Notes: generated by a model from the sequence alone, not told the origin. Counted from the stretch's first letter, positions 34,093 through 43,618 are shown. The stretch is DNA of 64,000 nucleotides from an uncultured Bacteroidia bacterium (GCA_902778855.1 CACYZM010000005.1:31714-95713), one strand, 5' to 3'. Numbers and translations are program-made.

Positions 34093-35302
34093 CCTGTGCC
34101 TCGTCCTGCTGCTGGGCGTGACGCTTTCCGCCCAGAATTTCAACGACTATCTGAAAGCCGTGGAACAGCACAACGCCGCCTACACGGCGGAGCGCTATTC
34201 GGTCGATATCGCCGAAGCCCTGACAACGGCTGCGCGTGTGTTCAACGATCCGGAGTTCTCGGTCGAATACGGCAACAACCAGGACTGGTCGCTGCAGATG
34301 GGCCAGTCGGTGGAAACCGGCCTCTCCTACGCCTTCAGCCTCGGCAATGTCCGCCGGGCGCGCATCGGCGTGGCCCGCAGTGAAGAAGACATTACCCGCG
34401 CGGCGCTGGCCGACTGGTTCCGCAACCTCAAGGCGGAAGCCACGCTGGCCTGGATCGATGCCCAGGAAGCCCGCGCGGTGATGGAAGTCAAGCGCTCGAC
34501 CTGGGAGGGGATGGAGCAGGTGGCGGCATCGGACAGCCTCAAGGCCGCGCTGGGCGACGTCAGCACCGTAGACGCCCGCCAGTCCCGCATCGAAGCGCGG
34601 GCCCTGCGGGGTGATTATCTCGCGGCGGAAGCCGATTATAAGAACGCCCTGAACACGCTCTCGCTGTTCGCGGGCGGCATGCCTTTCCACGAGATTCCGG
34701 AAGAAGACATCGTGCTGATCCTCCCCGACCGCACCGCGCAGGAGCTGATGGAACTTGCGCTGGAGCACCGCGCCGACCTGCGCGCCGCCGAACTGACCCG
34801 GACGCTCTCCGAACGCAATCTGGCCCTCGTCAAGGCCTCCCGTGCACCGGAAGTCGAATTGAGCGCCGGCTATTCCTACAACACCGAAGTCCGCAACGAA
34901 ATCGCCCCGGCGCCGCAGTACCACGGACTCTCCGTGGGTTTGGCGGTGCCGCTGAAGTTCTCGCGGCTCAACCGGGGAGAACGGCTGGCCGCCGAACGGT
35001 CCGTGATGCAGGCCGAAGCGGCCTACGAAGCCGCGCAGCAGCAGATCATCTCCGAAGTCCAGCAGGCGATGGTCTCCTGGCAGGCGGCGCTGCGCGTCGC
35101 ACAGGAGTGCTCCGACACGATGCGGGAGGACGCCGCCTCCATCCTGGAAAGCCGGCGCACCGCCTATCTGCAGGGGGATTCCTCGCTGCTCGACTACCTG
35201 ATGGCCGTCCGCGTCTATAACGAGACGGCGGAGCAGTGCATCGAGGCCCGGAGCGGGCTGGCGGCGGCTGCCGCCGAACTCATCCGGGCCATCGGGCTCT
35301 GA
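34076..35302 (+). CDS. TolC-family outer-membrane channel of the metal efflux system
   Basis: This 408-residue protein starts at ATG 34076 inside the end of the pump gene. It has a signal peptide to about LSAQ (residue 19), and the long helical hairpins of TolC proteins, with repeated AEATLAWIDAQEARAV and AYEAAQQQIISEVQQAMVSW-type segments. A conserved LDYLMAVRVYNET precedes the C-terminus. It completes the tripartite pump with the two genes before it. It converges with the acyltransferase gene after 21 nt. Confidence 0.92.
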   Translation: MKKIFSLCLVLLLGVTLSAQNFNDYLKAVEQHNAAYTAERYSVDIAEALTTAARVFNDPEFSVEYGNNQDWSLQMGQSVETGLSYAFSLGNVRRARIGVARSEEDITRAALADWFRNLKAEATLAWIDAQEARAVMEVKRSTWEGMEQVAASDSLKAALGDVSTVDARQSRIEARALRGDYLAAEADYKNALNTLSLFAGGMPFHEIPEEDIVLILPDRTAQELMELALEHRADLRAAELTRTLSERNLALVKASRAPEVELSAGYSYNTEVRNEIAPAPQYHGLSVGLAVPLKFSRLNRGERLAAERSVMQAEAAYEAAQQQIISEVQQAMVSWQAALRVAQECSDTMREDAASILESRRTAYLQGDSSLLDYLMAVRVYNETAEQCIEARSGLAAAAAELIRAIGL

Positions 35303-35323
35303 CGGGAAAGCTGAGTTCCGCGG

Positions 35324-36463
35324 TCAGCGCTTCTTTTCACCCAGCACGCACCAGCGTATGAAGGGGATCCGGCGGAGGATTTCGTAGAGCAGCGGCGACA
35401 GCGTAAAGACGGCCGCCGCCAGAATCACGTACATTGCCCAAGGCGGAAGCTGCGTATACTGCTTCATCATATAGCCCAGGCTGGCGATCACCAGATAGTG
35501 GACGATGTAGATGCCGAAACTGGAGCGGGTCATATACCCGGCGAAAGCCGAGGTCCGGTCGAAACGGGCCTTGAACCAGGCCATCATCGCCAGACAGGCC
35601 AGCCAGCCGTAGAGGCAGTTGAGCGGACTGCCCAGATACTGCGGCGAGGTATTGTCCTGGCCGAAAGTCGTGACAATCAGGACGGCGCCTGCGACTGCCG
35701 CGCAAGCCAGCAGCGGAATCCAGTATTTACCCACCTGCTCCTGAACGGCATCGTTCGAGAACACGAAGTAGCCCAGCAGGAACGGAATCAGGTAAAACAG
35801 CGGCTTATATAGGTTGAGCAGGCCGTCAGGGCTTTCCGGCCGGGGCTCCCGGATCAGCGTCTGCTCACCCAGCCAGAACAGCACGCCCAGCAGGACCAGC
35901 CAGAGGATGCCGGCCTTGCCGCCGAAGATGCGGCCGCAAGCGTCGTGAAACCGCCCGGAAGCGTCCAGTTTGCGGATGAGCAGCAGCAACAGCGAGAACA
36001 GCCACAGGTCCTGGATGAACCAGAGCGGACCGGTGCCGCTGACGGCCATCATCATATACTTCGCCACAGCGGGCATCCCAGCGAACACGCCGGTCCGGGC
36101 CGCCACGGCGGTATTGAAATAACCGGTCATCCAGTGGAACACGAACAGGCCGATCGTGCCCGGGACCAGGAGCTTGCGCGTCCGGGACCGGAACCACTCC
36201 TTGCCGGAATGGCGTTCCAAGGCATAATAGGCACTGATCCCGGCCACCAGGAAGAGCAACGGCATGAACCAGGGATACAGGATGTACATCACCACATCCT
36301 GATACTGTTTTACCTGCGGCCACTCGCCGAACCCGCCGATGCCGCCGAAGACGCCCTTGTTGTTGTAGAAATAGAAAACGTGGTAGAGCAGCACCAGGAG
36401 CACCGTCACCCACCGCAGATTGTCGAGCCAGTATTTCCGGGCCGGGGTTGCGGACGCGCTCAT
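35324..36463 (-). CDS. acyltransferase family 3 membrane protein
   Basis: This 379-residue protein has about ten membrane helices. The N-terminal motif RKYWLDNLRWVTVLLVLLYHV contains the catalytic His, and further blocks include LFLVAGISAYYALE, R-x-R-K-LLVP and TRSSFGIYIVHY. The family transfers acyl groups to membrane or surface sugars and lipids. The acceptor here is unknown. The start overlaps the AbrB gene stop codon (4 nt), an odd pairing that suggests co-expression. Confidence 0.9.
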   Translation of the reverse strand: MSASATPARKYWLDNLRWVTVLLVLLYHVFYFYNNKGVFGGIGGFGEWPQVKQYQDVVMYILYPWFMPLLFLVAGISAYYALERHSGKEWFRSRTRKLLVPGTIGLFVFHWMTGYFNTAVAARTGVFAGMPAVAKYMMMAVSGTGPLWFIQDLWLFSLLLLLIRKLDASGRFHDACGRIFGGKAGILWLVLLGVLFWLGEQTLIREPRPESPDGLLNLYKPLFYLIPFLLGYFVFSNDAVQEQVGKYWIPLLACAAVAGAVLIVTTFGQDNTSPQYLGSPLNCLYGWLACLAMMAWFKARFDRTSAFAGYMTRSSFGIYIVHYLVIASLGYMMKQYTQLPPWAMYVILAAAVFTLSPLLYEILRRIPFIRWCVLGEKKR

Positions 36464-36669
36464 TTCGGAAGGCCCTCCATGGCCTGGTCGATGGCGGCCT
36501 GGAAGATTTCCGTCTTCAGGAGCGCCATGCCCCGCTGGTCGCCCAGGACGAGCAGGGCGTCGCCGGGCTTGATATCATAAAGTTTGCGGGCATCGCGCGG
36601 GATCACGATCTGCCCCTTGTCCCCCACCTTCACGACACCGAAGATGTATTTGCCGTCGTTCTCTTGCAT
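36460..36669 (-). CDS. AbrB/MazE/SpoVT-type DNA-binding protein
   Basis: This 69-residue protein starts at ATG 36669 and has a swapped-hairpin core: FGVVKVGDKGQIVIPRDARKLYDIKPGDALLVLGD (in parts), typical of AbrB-like transition regulators. The C-terminal helix may mediate contacts. No toxin gene is adjacent, so a free regulator is more likely than an antitoxin. It is coupled to the acyltransferase gene by a 4-nt overlap. Confidence 0.88.
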   Translation of the reverse strand: MQENDGKYIFGVVKVGDKGQIVIPRDARKLYDIKPGDALLVLGDQRGMALLKTEIFQAAIDQAMEGLPK

Positions 36670-36695
36670 AAGTAGGAAAAGTTGGAAATTTCCCA

Positions 36696-36726
36696 CAAAT
36701 ATAACCGGAGTTTTTGAATCCGCAAA
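36696..36726 (-). promoter_or_regulatory. Bacteroidota-type promoter
   Basis: On the minus strand TTTG (36726-36723), 19 nt, TATATTTG (36703-36696). It serves the AbrB-like and acyltransferase genes. The upstream in-frame ATG near 36696 overlaps this element, which supports the start at 36669. Confidence 0.8.
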
Positions 36727-36774
36727 GCGGTTTTATCATAATCTTCGTATCTTCGTAGCAAGACATTGAGAATC

Positions 36775-38949
36775 ATGAAAAAAGTATTGCTCGGCCTGCT
36801 GCTCCTCGCCGCATCCCTGACGCTCCGCGCGCAGGACTATCCGTTCCGGAACACCGCCCTCTCCGAAGAAGAGCGGCTCAACAACGCTGTTTCCTTGATG
36901 ACCGTCGACGAGAAGCTGGCCACGCTGGTCGGGCAGGGCGTCCCCCGGCTGGGCATCGCCAATCCGGGTGCGACCGAAGCCATCCACGGCATCGTCCGGG
37001 GCGGCGCCACCGACCTGCCCGGGCTGTGGGGCGGCGGTGAACGCGTCGGCCGGCCTGAACAAAGATACCAGCACAGCACGGCCTTCCCCCAAGCCTACGG
37101 AATCGGCGAGACCTGGGACCGCGAGATGGCCCGCCTGGTCGGCGACGTGATGTCGCGCGAGGCGCGTTTCTATTCCCACGATGCCGACTGGAAATGCCTG
37201 GTCCTCTGGGCTCCGAATGCCGACCTCGCCCGCGATCCCCGCTGGGGCCGCACCGAGGAGAGTTTCGGGGAAGACCCCTATCTGGTCGGTGAGATGGTGG
37301 CGGCCGAAGTGCGGGGCATCCAGGGCGACGATCCGAAGTATTGGCGCGGCGCTTCCCTGATGAAGCATTTCCTGGCCAACAGCAACGAAGACAACCGCTT
37401 CCGGACGGATTCCCGTTTCGACGAGGCGCTGTTCCGCGACTACTATTCCTACGGCTTCTGGAAAGGCGCCCGGGCCGGCGCCATGTCGCTGATGACAGCC
37501 TACAACGCATACAACGGCATCCCCTGCATCGCCAATCCCTTCATCAAGGAGATCCTTCAGGATGAGTGGGGCATGAAAGGCACCCTCGTCGATGACGCCG
37601 GTGCCCTGCGCTTCCTGCATATGCCCGAGATGCATGGCTATGCGAAGGATATCAACGAAGCCATCAAGATGGCCCTGGAAGCCGGACTGACGCGCTTCAT
37701 CGACGCCCGCTTCGAGCAGGTGAAGGCCGCCTGGGAAGCCGGTTTCATCGCCGAGGACGTCCTGAACGAGCGCACGAAAAACAACCTGCGCACGATGCTC
37801 AGGCTCGGCCTCCTCGACGACGCGTGCCCGTACGATGCGGAAGAATACGGCGACACCGTCCCCTGGGAGACACAGGAGGCCCGCGACAAGGCGCGGCTGG
37901 TGACGCAGAAATCCATCGTCCTGCTCAAGAATGAGCAAGACCTCCTGCCGCTCGACCGCGACAAGGTAACGAAGATCGCCGTTTTCGGCAACCGGGCCGA
38001 GGCCGTGCTCAAGGACTGGTACGGCGCTCTCCCCACCTATCGCGTGAGCCCGCTGGAGGGCATCCGGGCCGCCGTCGACAGCAACCGGACCGAAGTGCGT
38101 TTCCAGCGCTGGGACTCCGACGGCTCCGCCCAGGAGCTGGCACGCTGGGCCGACGTCTGCATTGTCTGCGTAGGCAACCATCCCAACACGAGCCCCGACT
38201 GGGACGGACAGACCGTCCAGGCGCCGTGGGCCTACGGCACGGTGGCGGGCGACGGGCGCGAAGCGCTCGACCGCCGCTCCCTCCAGCTGGAGACCGAAGA
38301 CCTGATCAAGGTTGTCTGGCAAGCCAATCCCAACACGGTGGCGGTACTCATTTCCAGCTTTCCCTTTGCCATCAACTGGACGGCGGCCCACGTGCCGGCC
38401 ATCGTCCATCTGACCCAATGCAGCCAGGAGCTGGGCAACGCCCTGGCCGACGTCCTGTTCGGCGACTACAACCCCGCCGGCCGGACGACCCAGACCTGGG
38501 TCCGCGACATCCTCGACCTGCCCAACATGCTGGACTACGACATCCGGCACGGCCGCACATATATGTATTTCAAGGGCGACCCCTTGTTCCCGTTCGGGCA
38601 TGGCCTCAGCTACACGACATTCAAGTATTCGCGGCTGAAGGTTTCCCGCGATGGCGACCGGTTTGTCTTCCGGTTTCGGCTGAAGAATACCGGCACGCGG
38701 GACGGCGAGGAAGTCGTCCAGCTCTACGCCGCCTTCCCGGGCGATGACGCAGCCCGCCGGCTCCGCGGCTTCGACCGCATCTTCGTCAAAGCGGGAGAGA
38801 CCGCCAACGTAGAACTGATCGTCCCCGCCGAAGACCTGACGACCTGGAACACCGACGCCCACGCCTTCACCAGCCCAGGCAAACGCGCCCGCATCCTCCT
38901 CGGCGCCTCCTCGCAGGACATCCGCCTGAAAAAACGCATCCGGTTATGA
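36775..38949 (+). CDS. glycoside hydrolase family 3 (beta-glucosidase/xylosidase-like)
   Basis: This 724-residue exported enzyme (signal peptide to LTLRAQ, residue about 20) has the GH3 N-terminal barrel (LVLWAPNADLARDPRWGRTEESFGEDP in parts) and catalytic Asp region GTLVDDAGAL. The linker and C-terminal sandwich include GDYNPAGRTTQTW, and a terminal fibronectin-like domain is present (RLKNTGTRDGEEVVQLY). Family knowledge: releases beta-linked glucose, xylose or related residues from oligosaccharides. It stands alone between divergent and convergent neighbours. The TTG upstream at 36766 is less likely as start than the ATG at 36775. Confidence 0.92.
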   Translation: MKKVLLGLLLLAASLTLRAQDYPFRNTALSEEERLNNAVSLMTVDEKLATLVGQGVPRLGIANPGATEAIHGIVRGGATDLPGLWGGGERVGRPEQRYQHSTAFPQAYGIGETWDREMARLVGDVMSREARFYSHDADWKCLVLWAPNADLARDPRWGRTEESFGEDPYLVGEMVAAEVRGIQGDDPKYWRGASLMKHFLANSNEDNRFRTDSRFDEALFRDYYSYGFWKGARAGAMSLMTAYNAYNGIPCIANPFIKEILQDEWGMKGTLVDDAGALRFLHMPEMHGYAKDINEAIKMALEAGLTRFIDARFEQVKAAWEAGFIAEDVLNERTKNNLRTMLRLGLLDDACPYDAEEYGDTVPWETQEARDKARLVTQKSIVLLKNEQDLLPLDRDKVTKIAVFGNRAEAVLKDWYGALPTYRVSPLEGIRAAVDSNRTEVRFQRWDSDGSAQELARWADVCIVCVGNHPNTSPDWDGQTVQAPWAYGTVAGDGREALDRRSLQLETEDLIKVVWQANPNTVAVLISSFPFAINWTAAHVPAIVHLTQCSQELGNALADVLFGDYNPAGRTTQTWVRDILDLPNMLDYDIRHGRTYMYFKGDPLFPFGHGLSYTTFKYSRLKVSRDGDRFVFRFRLKNTGTRDGEEVVQLYAAFPGDDAARRLRGFDRIFVKAGETANVELIVPAEDLTTWNTDAHAFTSPGKRARILLGASSQDIRLKKRIRL

Positions 38950-38963
38950 ACGGAACAAGGCGT

Positions 38964-38994
38964 TTTGCTCCCATCGGAAAAATTGCTACCTTTG
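38964..38994 (+). promoter_or_regulatory. promoter in front of the truncated tRNA
   Basis: TTTG (38964-38967), 19 nt, TACCTTTG (38987-38994). The promoter is a good match, so the partial tRNA at 39022 is probably still transcribed. Confidence 0.7.
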
Positions 38995-39021
38995 CCCCGA
39001 AATCAACGCCCAAGGAGACAA

Positions 39022-39065
39022 GGAGAGTTGGCCGAGTGGTCGATGGCGGCAGTCTTGAAAACTGT
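39022..39065 (+). pseudogene. tRNA-Ser(TGA), 5' part only
   Basis: The sequence GGAGAGTTGGCCGAGTGG starts the acceptor and D arm of a class II serine tRNA. The anticodon stem-loop GCAGT-CTTGAAA-ACTGT (anticodon TGA) is intact to 39065. After it, where the variable arm and T arm should follow, the sequence turns into unrelated hairpins, and no GGTTCGAAT T loop or ACTCTCC acceptor strand occurs before lspA. So the gene is cut in its variable arm. A real tRNA-Ser(TGA) must exist elsewhere in the genome. Confidence 0.75.
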
Positions 39066-39160
39066 TAGGCGGCAACTTTTTGTGGAGCTTTGCATAGCCC
39101 CGCCGCCAGGCGGGATGGGATGTCGCACTTGTGCGACAATCCCGCGGAGAGTAAGGGATT
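39066..39160 (+). other. hairpin-rich sequence replacing the tRNA 3' part
   Basis: Two hairpins follow the tRNA break: GGCGG/CCGCC (about 39068-39107) around a 30-nt loop, and GCGGGAT ... ATCCCGC (about 39109-39144) with an inner TGTCGCA/TGCGACA stem. The acceptor-like GGAGAG reappears at about 39146. I see no gene. It looks like an inserted structured repeat or the end of an element. Confidence 0.5.
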
Positions 39161-39754
39161 CTATTTTTCTTCTATTGCTTTCTCCTCACTCTTCGCAAAG
39201 AACCGCCACTGGAACAACAGCAGATAGATGGCACCGCAGGTGATGCAACTGTCGGCGATGTTGAAGATGGGGCGGAAGAAAATGATGTGGCGGCCGCCCC
39301 AGATGGGGAAGCCGGCCGGAAGGGTCGTGTCGATGATGGGGAAATAGAGCATGTCAACTACCTTACCGTAGAGGAACGGGGCGTAGCCGAAGATGATGCC
39401 GTAGAACATCGAATCGATCATGTTGCCGATGGCGCCCGTCAGGATCAGGGCGAGCCCGACCAGGACGCCGCGGGGCGTCTCGGGCTTCTTGAGCAACTTG
39501 CATAGATAGACGATGATCAGGGCGATCAGGATCAGCCGGCAGAGGCTCAGCAGGAGCTTGCCCCAGCCTTCCCCGAACTGCAGGCCGAAGGCCATGCCGT
39601 TGTTTTCGATGAACAGTATCTGGAACCAGTCGCCAAAAACATGGATGCTCTGGCCGAGCTGCATATTCGTCTTGACCAGAATCTTCACAATCTGGTCGAC
39701 GATCAGGAGCAGGACGACAAGCAGCGTGATCCGCGCGCCTTTCGAGACTTTCAT
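39161..39754 (-). CDS. lspA: lipoprotein signal peptidase (signal peptidase II)
   Basis: This 197-residue inner-membrane aspartic protease has four helices, with catalytic Asp motifs GAIGNMIDSM (first Asp) and FNIADSCI (second Asp). The N-terminal VDQIVKI and the ENNGMAFG segment are family hallmarks. It cleaves prolipoproteins before the lipidated Cys; many lipoboxes occur in this window. The family length is usually about 160 residues; the insert near residues 130-155 is typical of Bacteroidota. ATG at 39754 preferred over GTG at 39757. Starts 6 nt after the DksA-like gene ends. Confidence 0.95.
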   Translation of the reverse strand: MKVSKGARITLLVVLLLIVDQIVKILVKTNMQLGQSIHVFGDWFQILFIENNGMAFGLQFGEGWGKLLLSLCRLILIALIIVYLCKLLKKPETPRGVLVGLALILTGAIGNMIDSMFYGIIFGYAPFLYGKVVDMLYFPIIDTTLPAGFPIWGGRHIIFFRPIFNIADSCITCGAIYLLLFQWRFFAKSEEKAIEEK

Positions 39755-39760
39755 CACGGA

Positions 39761-40156
39761 TTAACGCTTGTTCTTCGCTTCGACGCTCAAGGTGGCGTGC
39801 GGGACAAGACGCAGACGTTCCTTCGGAATCAGTTTGCCCGTTTCCCGGCAAATGCCATAGGTCTTGTTCTCAATGCGGATCAGCGCGGCCTCCAGGTTCT
39901 GGATGAACTTGTACTGGCGCGCGGCGAGCTGGCTCGCCTCTTCCTTGGCCTGGGAAGCCGATCCTTCCTCCAGCACCTTGAACGACGGGGAAGTGTCTTC
40001 CGTGTCGTTGCTGCTGCTATGGTCGATCTGCGCCTGAAGCATGTTGTAGTCCTTGCGGGCCTTCGCGAGCTTCTGCAGGATCAGTTCCTTGAACTCCTGG
40101 AGTTCCTCGTCGCTGTAGCGGACCTTCTCCACCGGTTCTTCTTTTTTCTCTTCCAT
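39761..40156 (-). CDS. DksA/TraR-family protein
   Basis: This 131-residue protein has an acidic N-terminal coiled coil (residues about 15-95) and the globular end YGICRETGKLIPKERL, the DksA/TraR zinc-finger region. Only one of the four zinc Cys remains, as is usual for Bacteroidota members; zinc binding is therefore doubtful. The family modulates RNA polymerase with ppGpp through its secondary channel. It lies between ileS and lspA on the same strand, a conserved neighbourhood in this phylum. Confidence 0.88.
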   Translation of the reverse strand: MEEKKEEPVEKVRYSDEELQEFKELILQKLAKARKDYNMLQAQIDHSSSNDTEDTSPSFKVLEEGSASQAKEEASQLAARQYKFIQNLEAALIRIENKTYGICRETGKLIPKERLRLVPHATLSVEAKNKR

Positions 40157-40195
40157 GGCTTTCCGTTTTATTACTAAAATGTAAATATACTCTTT

Positions 40196-43100
40196 TTATT
40201 TCAATCTGACAACAGCGATTGCAAGCGTGCCGTCTTCCCATTCGACCTCGACCGCACCGGCGGGATTCGCTTCGAAGCGGATCTCCCGGCAGAGGGTTTG
40301 GTTGCAAACATAGGCGCCATAGCGTTCCAGGGCCTCCTGGAGGGCCGGATTGGGTTCGATTACGACTTCGATCCGGTCGGTCACTTCGAAGCCGGCGGCC
40401 TTGCGCAAATTCTGGATGCGGTTTACCAATTCACGTGCCAGACCTTCCTGCCGGAGTTCCGGCGTGAGCTCGATGTCGAGGGCGATGGTCAGGGCGCCCT
40501 GCGTGGCGACGAGCCAGCCCGGCATATCTTCCGAAGAGATCTGGTAATCGCCGGGGCTGAGGACGACTTCGCCGCCCGCGAGCGTCAGGGTGAACGGTTC
40601 TTCCGCCGCTTCGGCGCGCTGGATGGCGGAGATTGTCGGCTGGTCGAGCGTGGCGAACGCGGCGGCGATTTCTTTCATCCGCGGACCGTAGACCTTGCCC
40701 AGCGACTTGAAGTTGGGTTTGATCTTCTTGGTCAGGATGCCTTCGGTATTCTCCACGAACTCCATCTCCTTCACATTGACTTCGGTCAGGATCAGGCCCT
40801 TTACGGCGTCGAGCCGGGTGCGGACCTGTTCGGAGATAACGGGCACCACCATCTTCTGCAGCGGCTGGCGCACCGGAATGCCCACTTTCTTGCGGAGGGC
40901 GAGCACCATGGACGTGGCCGTCTGGGAAAGGCGGACCCGCTCTTCCAGGTCTTCGTTGATGAAGCTTTCGTCTGCCACGGGCATCTGCACGAAGTGCACC
41001 GAGCGTCCGGCTTCGCAGCCTTCCGCCTGACAAGGTGCCGTCAGGTCGAGATACAGCCGTTCGGCGAAGAACGGGGCGATCGGCGCCATCAGCACCGCCA
41101 CGTCGTGGAGGCAGGCATAGAGCGTCTGGTAGGCGGCCTGCTTGTCGGCCGTCATCTCGCCGGCCCAGTAGCGCTTGCGATTCAGGTGGACGTACCAGTT
41201 GGAGAGATCGTCGCAGACGAAGCTCTCGATCAGGCGGCCCGCCGACTTGATGTCGTAGTCCTCAAAGGCGGCGCGCACGTCGCGGATCAGGCTGTTCAGG
41301 CGGGAAAGTATCCAGCGGTCGATTTCGGCCAGCGAATTCCGGTCGGGCCGGGAAATCTGCCAGCCGTCGATGTTCGCATACAGGGCGAAGAACGCATAGG
41401 TATTGTAGAGCGTGCCGAAGAACTTGCGGCGGACTTCTTCCACGCCGCCTTCGTCAAACTTCAGGTTGTCCCAAGGCTCGGCGTTGGTGAGCATATACCA
41501 GCGGAGCGCATCGGCGCCGTAGGTATCGAGGGCCTTGAACGGATCGACCGCGTTGCCCAGGCGCTTGCTCATCTTGTTGCCCGCTTTGTCGAGCACGAGG
41601 CCGTTGGAGATCACGCGCTTGAAAGCCGGCGTGCCGCTGACCATTGTGTGGATGGCGTGGAGGGTGTAGAACCAGCCGCGCGTCTGGTCGACGCCTTCGG
41701 CGATGAAGTCGGCGGTGGCGCCGAACTTGGGGCTGCCCAGGTTCCGCAGGCCCTCCTGGGCATACGGCATGGCGCCCGAGTCGAACCACACGTCGATCAG
41801 GTCGCTCTCGCGCACCATCTTGCGGCCGGACGGCGACACCAGGAAGACCTGGTCCATATACGGCCGGTGCAGGTCGATGCGGTTATAATTATCGAGGCTC
41901 GGATCGGCGGGATCGAAGCCCTTCTCTTTCATCGGATTGACCGGCATGATGCCGGCGGCGACGGCTTTCTCGATCTCGGCGTAGAGTTCGGCGGCCGAGC
42001 CGATGCAGATCTCCTCCTTGCCGTCTTCGGTGCGCCAAATGGGCAGCGGGGTGCCCCAGAAGCGGCTGCGGCTCAGGTTCCAGTCCTGGATGTTCTCGAG
42101 CCACTGGCCGAAACGGCCGGTGCCGGTGGAAGCCGGCTTCCAGGTGATCTGTTTGTTGAGTTCCACCATCTCGTCTTTCACGGCCGTGGCCTTGATGAAC
42201 CAGGAGTCGAGCGGATAGTAGAGGACCGGCAGGTCGGTGCGCCAGCTGTGGGGATAGCTGTGCACGTGCTTCTGCACCTTGAAGGCGCGGCCGTCGGCCT
42301 TCATCATCACGCACAGGTCGATGTCGAGGGTCCCCTCTTCTTCCACGTGCTCGAAGTATTGCTTGTAGCCCGCCTTGACATAGCGGCCGGCGTATTCGCG
42401 GTAGGACGGATCCACGTGGGTCTTCACATAGTCCGGATCGAGGTCTTCCACGCGGCAGAAGCGGCCCTGGCGGTCCACCTGGGCCTGCGGGTTGCCGTCC
42501 CGGTCCACGGGCATGATGCCGACGATGCCGGCGGCGGCGGCGACGCGTTTGTCGTCGGCGCCGAAGGTCGGCGCGATGTGGACGATACCCGTACCGTCTT
42601 CCGTGGTCACATAATCGCCCGGAATCACGCGGAACGCATCACCGTCGGGTTTGAACCAGGGAATCAGCTGGCGATACCGCATGCCGACCAGGTCAGAACC
42701 TTTGAACGTGCCCTCCAGCACGGTGAACGGAATCTTGCCTTTGGGATTGAACCAGGTGTCGCAAAGCTCCTTGGCTACGATATAGACAGCTTCGGCGCCC
42801 GAATAGGGATTGGTGGAGCGGACGCGCACATAGTCGATGTTCGGGCCCACGCAGAGCGCCGTATTGGACGGAAGCGTCCAGGGCGTCGTGGTCCAGGCCA
42901 GGAAGCAGAGCGGAAGCCCTTCTTCGAAGAAGCGCTCCGAAGCGGCGTCGCGCACCACCTCGAACTGCACGGTCGCCGTGGTATCGGACACGTCCTTGTA
43001 GCAGCCCGGCTGGTTAAGCTCGTGGGAGCTGAGGCCCGTACCGTCGGTCGGCGAGTACGGCTGGATGGTGAATCCTTTATAGAGCAGACCCTTGTCGTAG

Positions 43101-43618
43101 ATCTTCTTCAGCAGATACCACAGGGTCTCGATGTAGCGGTTGTCATAAGTGATATACGGATCGTCCATGTCGACCCAGTAGCCGATGCGGTCGGTCAGGG
43201 CGGCCCACTCCTTCGTGTACTTCATCACCTCGGTCCGGCAGGTGGCATTGTACTCCTCCACCGAGATCTTGGTGCCGATGTCGGCCTTGGTGATGCCGAG
43301 TTTCTTCTCGACGCCCAGTTCCACGGGAAGGCCGTGCGTGTCCCAGCCGGCCTTGCGCTCGACGTGGTAGCCCGTCTGCGTCTTGAAGCGGCACACGGCG
43401 TCCTTGATCGAGCGGGCCATCACGTGGTGGATGCCCGGCATGCCGTTGGCGGACGGCGGCCCCTCGAAGAAAATGAACGCAGGAGCCCCTTCGCTCATTT
43501 TCAGCACATGGCGGAACGTATTCTCTTTTTCCCACTTTTCACGGATCTCGTTGCCCACGGCCACGAGGTCCAGTTTCTTATATTCGGCAAAGCGCATTGC
43601 AAACAGACGGTTGATCAT
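40196..43618 (-). CDS. ileS: isoleucyl-tRNA synthetase
   Basis: This enzyme of about 1140 residues charges tRNA-Ile. The class I signature appears as PPSANGMPGIHH (HIGH-like) near residue 60 and as NKMSKRLGN (KMSKS-like) near 690. The editing domain (CP1) lies in between with TTPWTLPSNTALC. The C-terminus carries the anticodon-binding domain and the long IleS2-type extension. ATG 43618 chosen because the upstream ATG at 43633 lies inside the -7 element TATCTTTG (minus strand, 43638-43631); ATG 43597 is also possible. Confidence 0.97.
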   Translation of the reverse strand: MINRLFAMRFAEYKKLDLVAVGNEIREKWEKENTFRHVLKMSEGAPAFIFFEGPPSANGMPGIHHVMARSIKDAVCRFKTQTGYHVERKAGWDTHGLPVELGVEKKLGITKADIGTKISVEEYNATCRTEVMKYTKEWAALTDRIGYWVDMDDPYITYDNRYIETLWYLLKKIYDKGLLYKGFTIQPYSPTDGTGLSSHELNQPGCYKDVSDTTATVQFEVVRDAASERFFEEGLPLCFLAWTTTPWTLPSNTALCVGPNIDYVRVRSTNPYSGAEAVYIVAKELCDTWFNPKGKIPFTVLEGTFKGSDLVGMRYRQLIPWFKPDGDAFRVIPGDYVTTEDGTGIVHIAPTFGADDKRVAAAAGIVGIMPVDRDGNPQAQVDRQGRFCRVEDLDPDYVKTHVDPSYREYAGRYVKAGYKQYFEHVEEEGTLDIDLCVMMKADGRAFKVQKHVHSYPHSWRTDLPVLYYPLDSWFIKATAVKDEMVELNKQITWKPASTGTGRFGQWLENIQDWNLSRSRFWGTPLPIWRTEDGKEEICIGSAAELYAEIEKAVAAGIMPVNPMKEKGFDPADPSLDNYNRIDLHRPYMDQVFLVSPSGRKMVRESDLIDVWFDSGAMPYAQEGLRNLGSPKFGATADFIAEGVDQTRGWFYTLHAIHTMVSGTPAFKRVISNGLVLDKAGNKMSKRLGNAVDPFKALDTYGADALRWYMLTNAEPWDNLKFDEGGVEEVRRKFFGTLYNTYAFFALYANIDGWQISRPDRNSLAEIDRWILSRLNSLIRDVRAAFEDYDIKSAGRLIESFVCDDLSNWYVHLNRKRYWAGEMTADKQAAYQTLYACLHDVAVLMAPIAPFFAERLYLDLTAPCQAEGCEAGRSVHFVQMPVADESFINEDLEERVRLSQTATSMVLALRKKVGIPVRQPLQKMVVPVISEQVRTRLDAVKGLILTEVNVKEMEFVENTEGILTKKIKPNFKSLGKVYGPRMKEIAAAFATLDQPTISAIQRAEAAEEPFTLTLAGGEVVLSPGDYQISSEDMPGWLVATQGALTIALDIELTPELRQEGLARELVNRIQNLRKAAGFEVTDRIEVVIEPNPALQEALERYGAYVCNQTLCREIRFEANPAGAVEVEWEDGTLAIAVVRLK

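Noticed and set aside
36460..36669. AbrB-like gene as antitoxin of a toxin-antitoxin pair
   Set aside because: The coupled neighbour is an acyltransferase of normal length with conserved motifs, not a toxin.
36736..38862. Open frame of about 700 codons opposite the GH3 gene
   Set aside because: Antisense shadow; the plus-strand GH3 protein has a signal peptide and family motifs, the minus frame has none.
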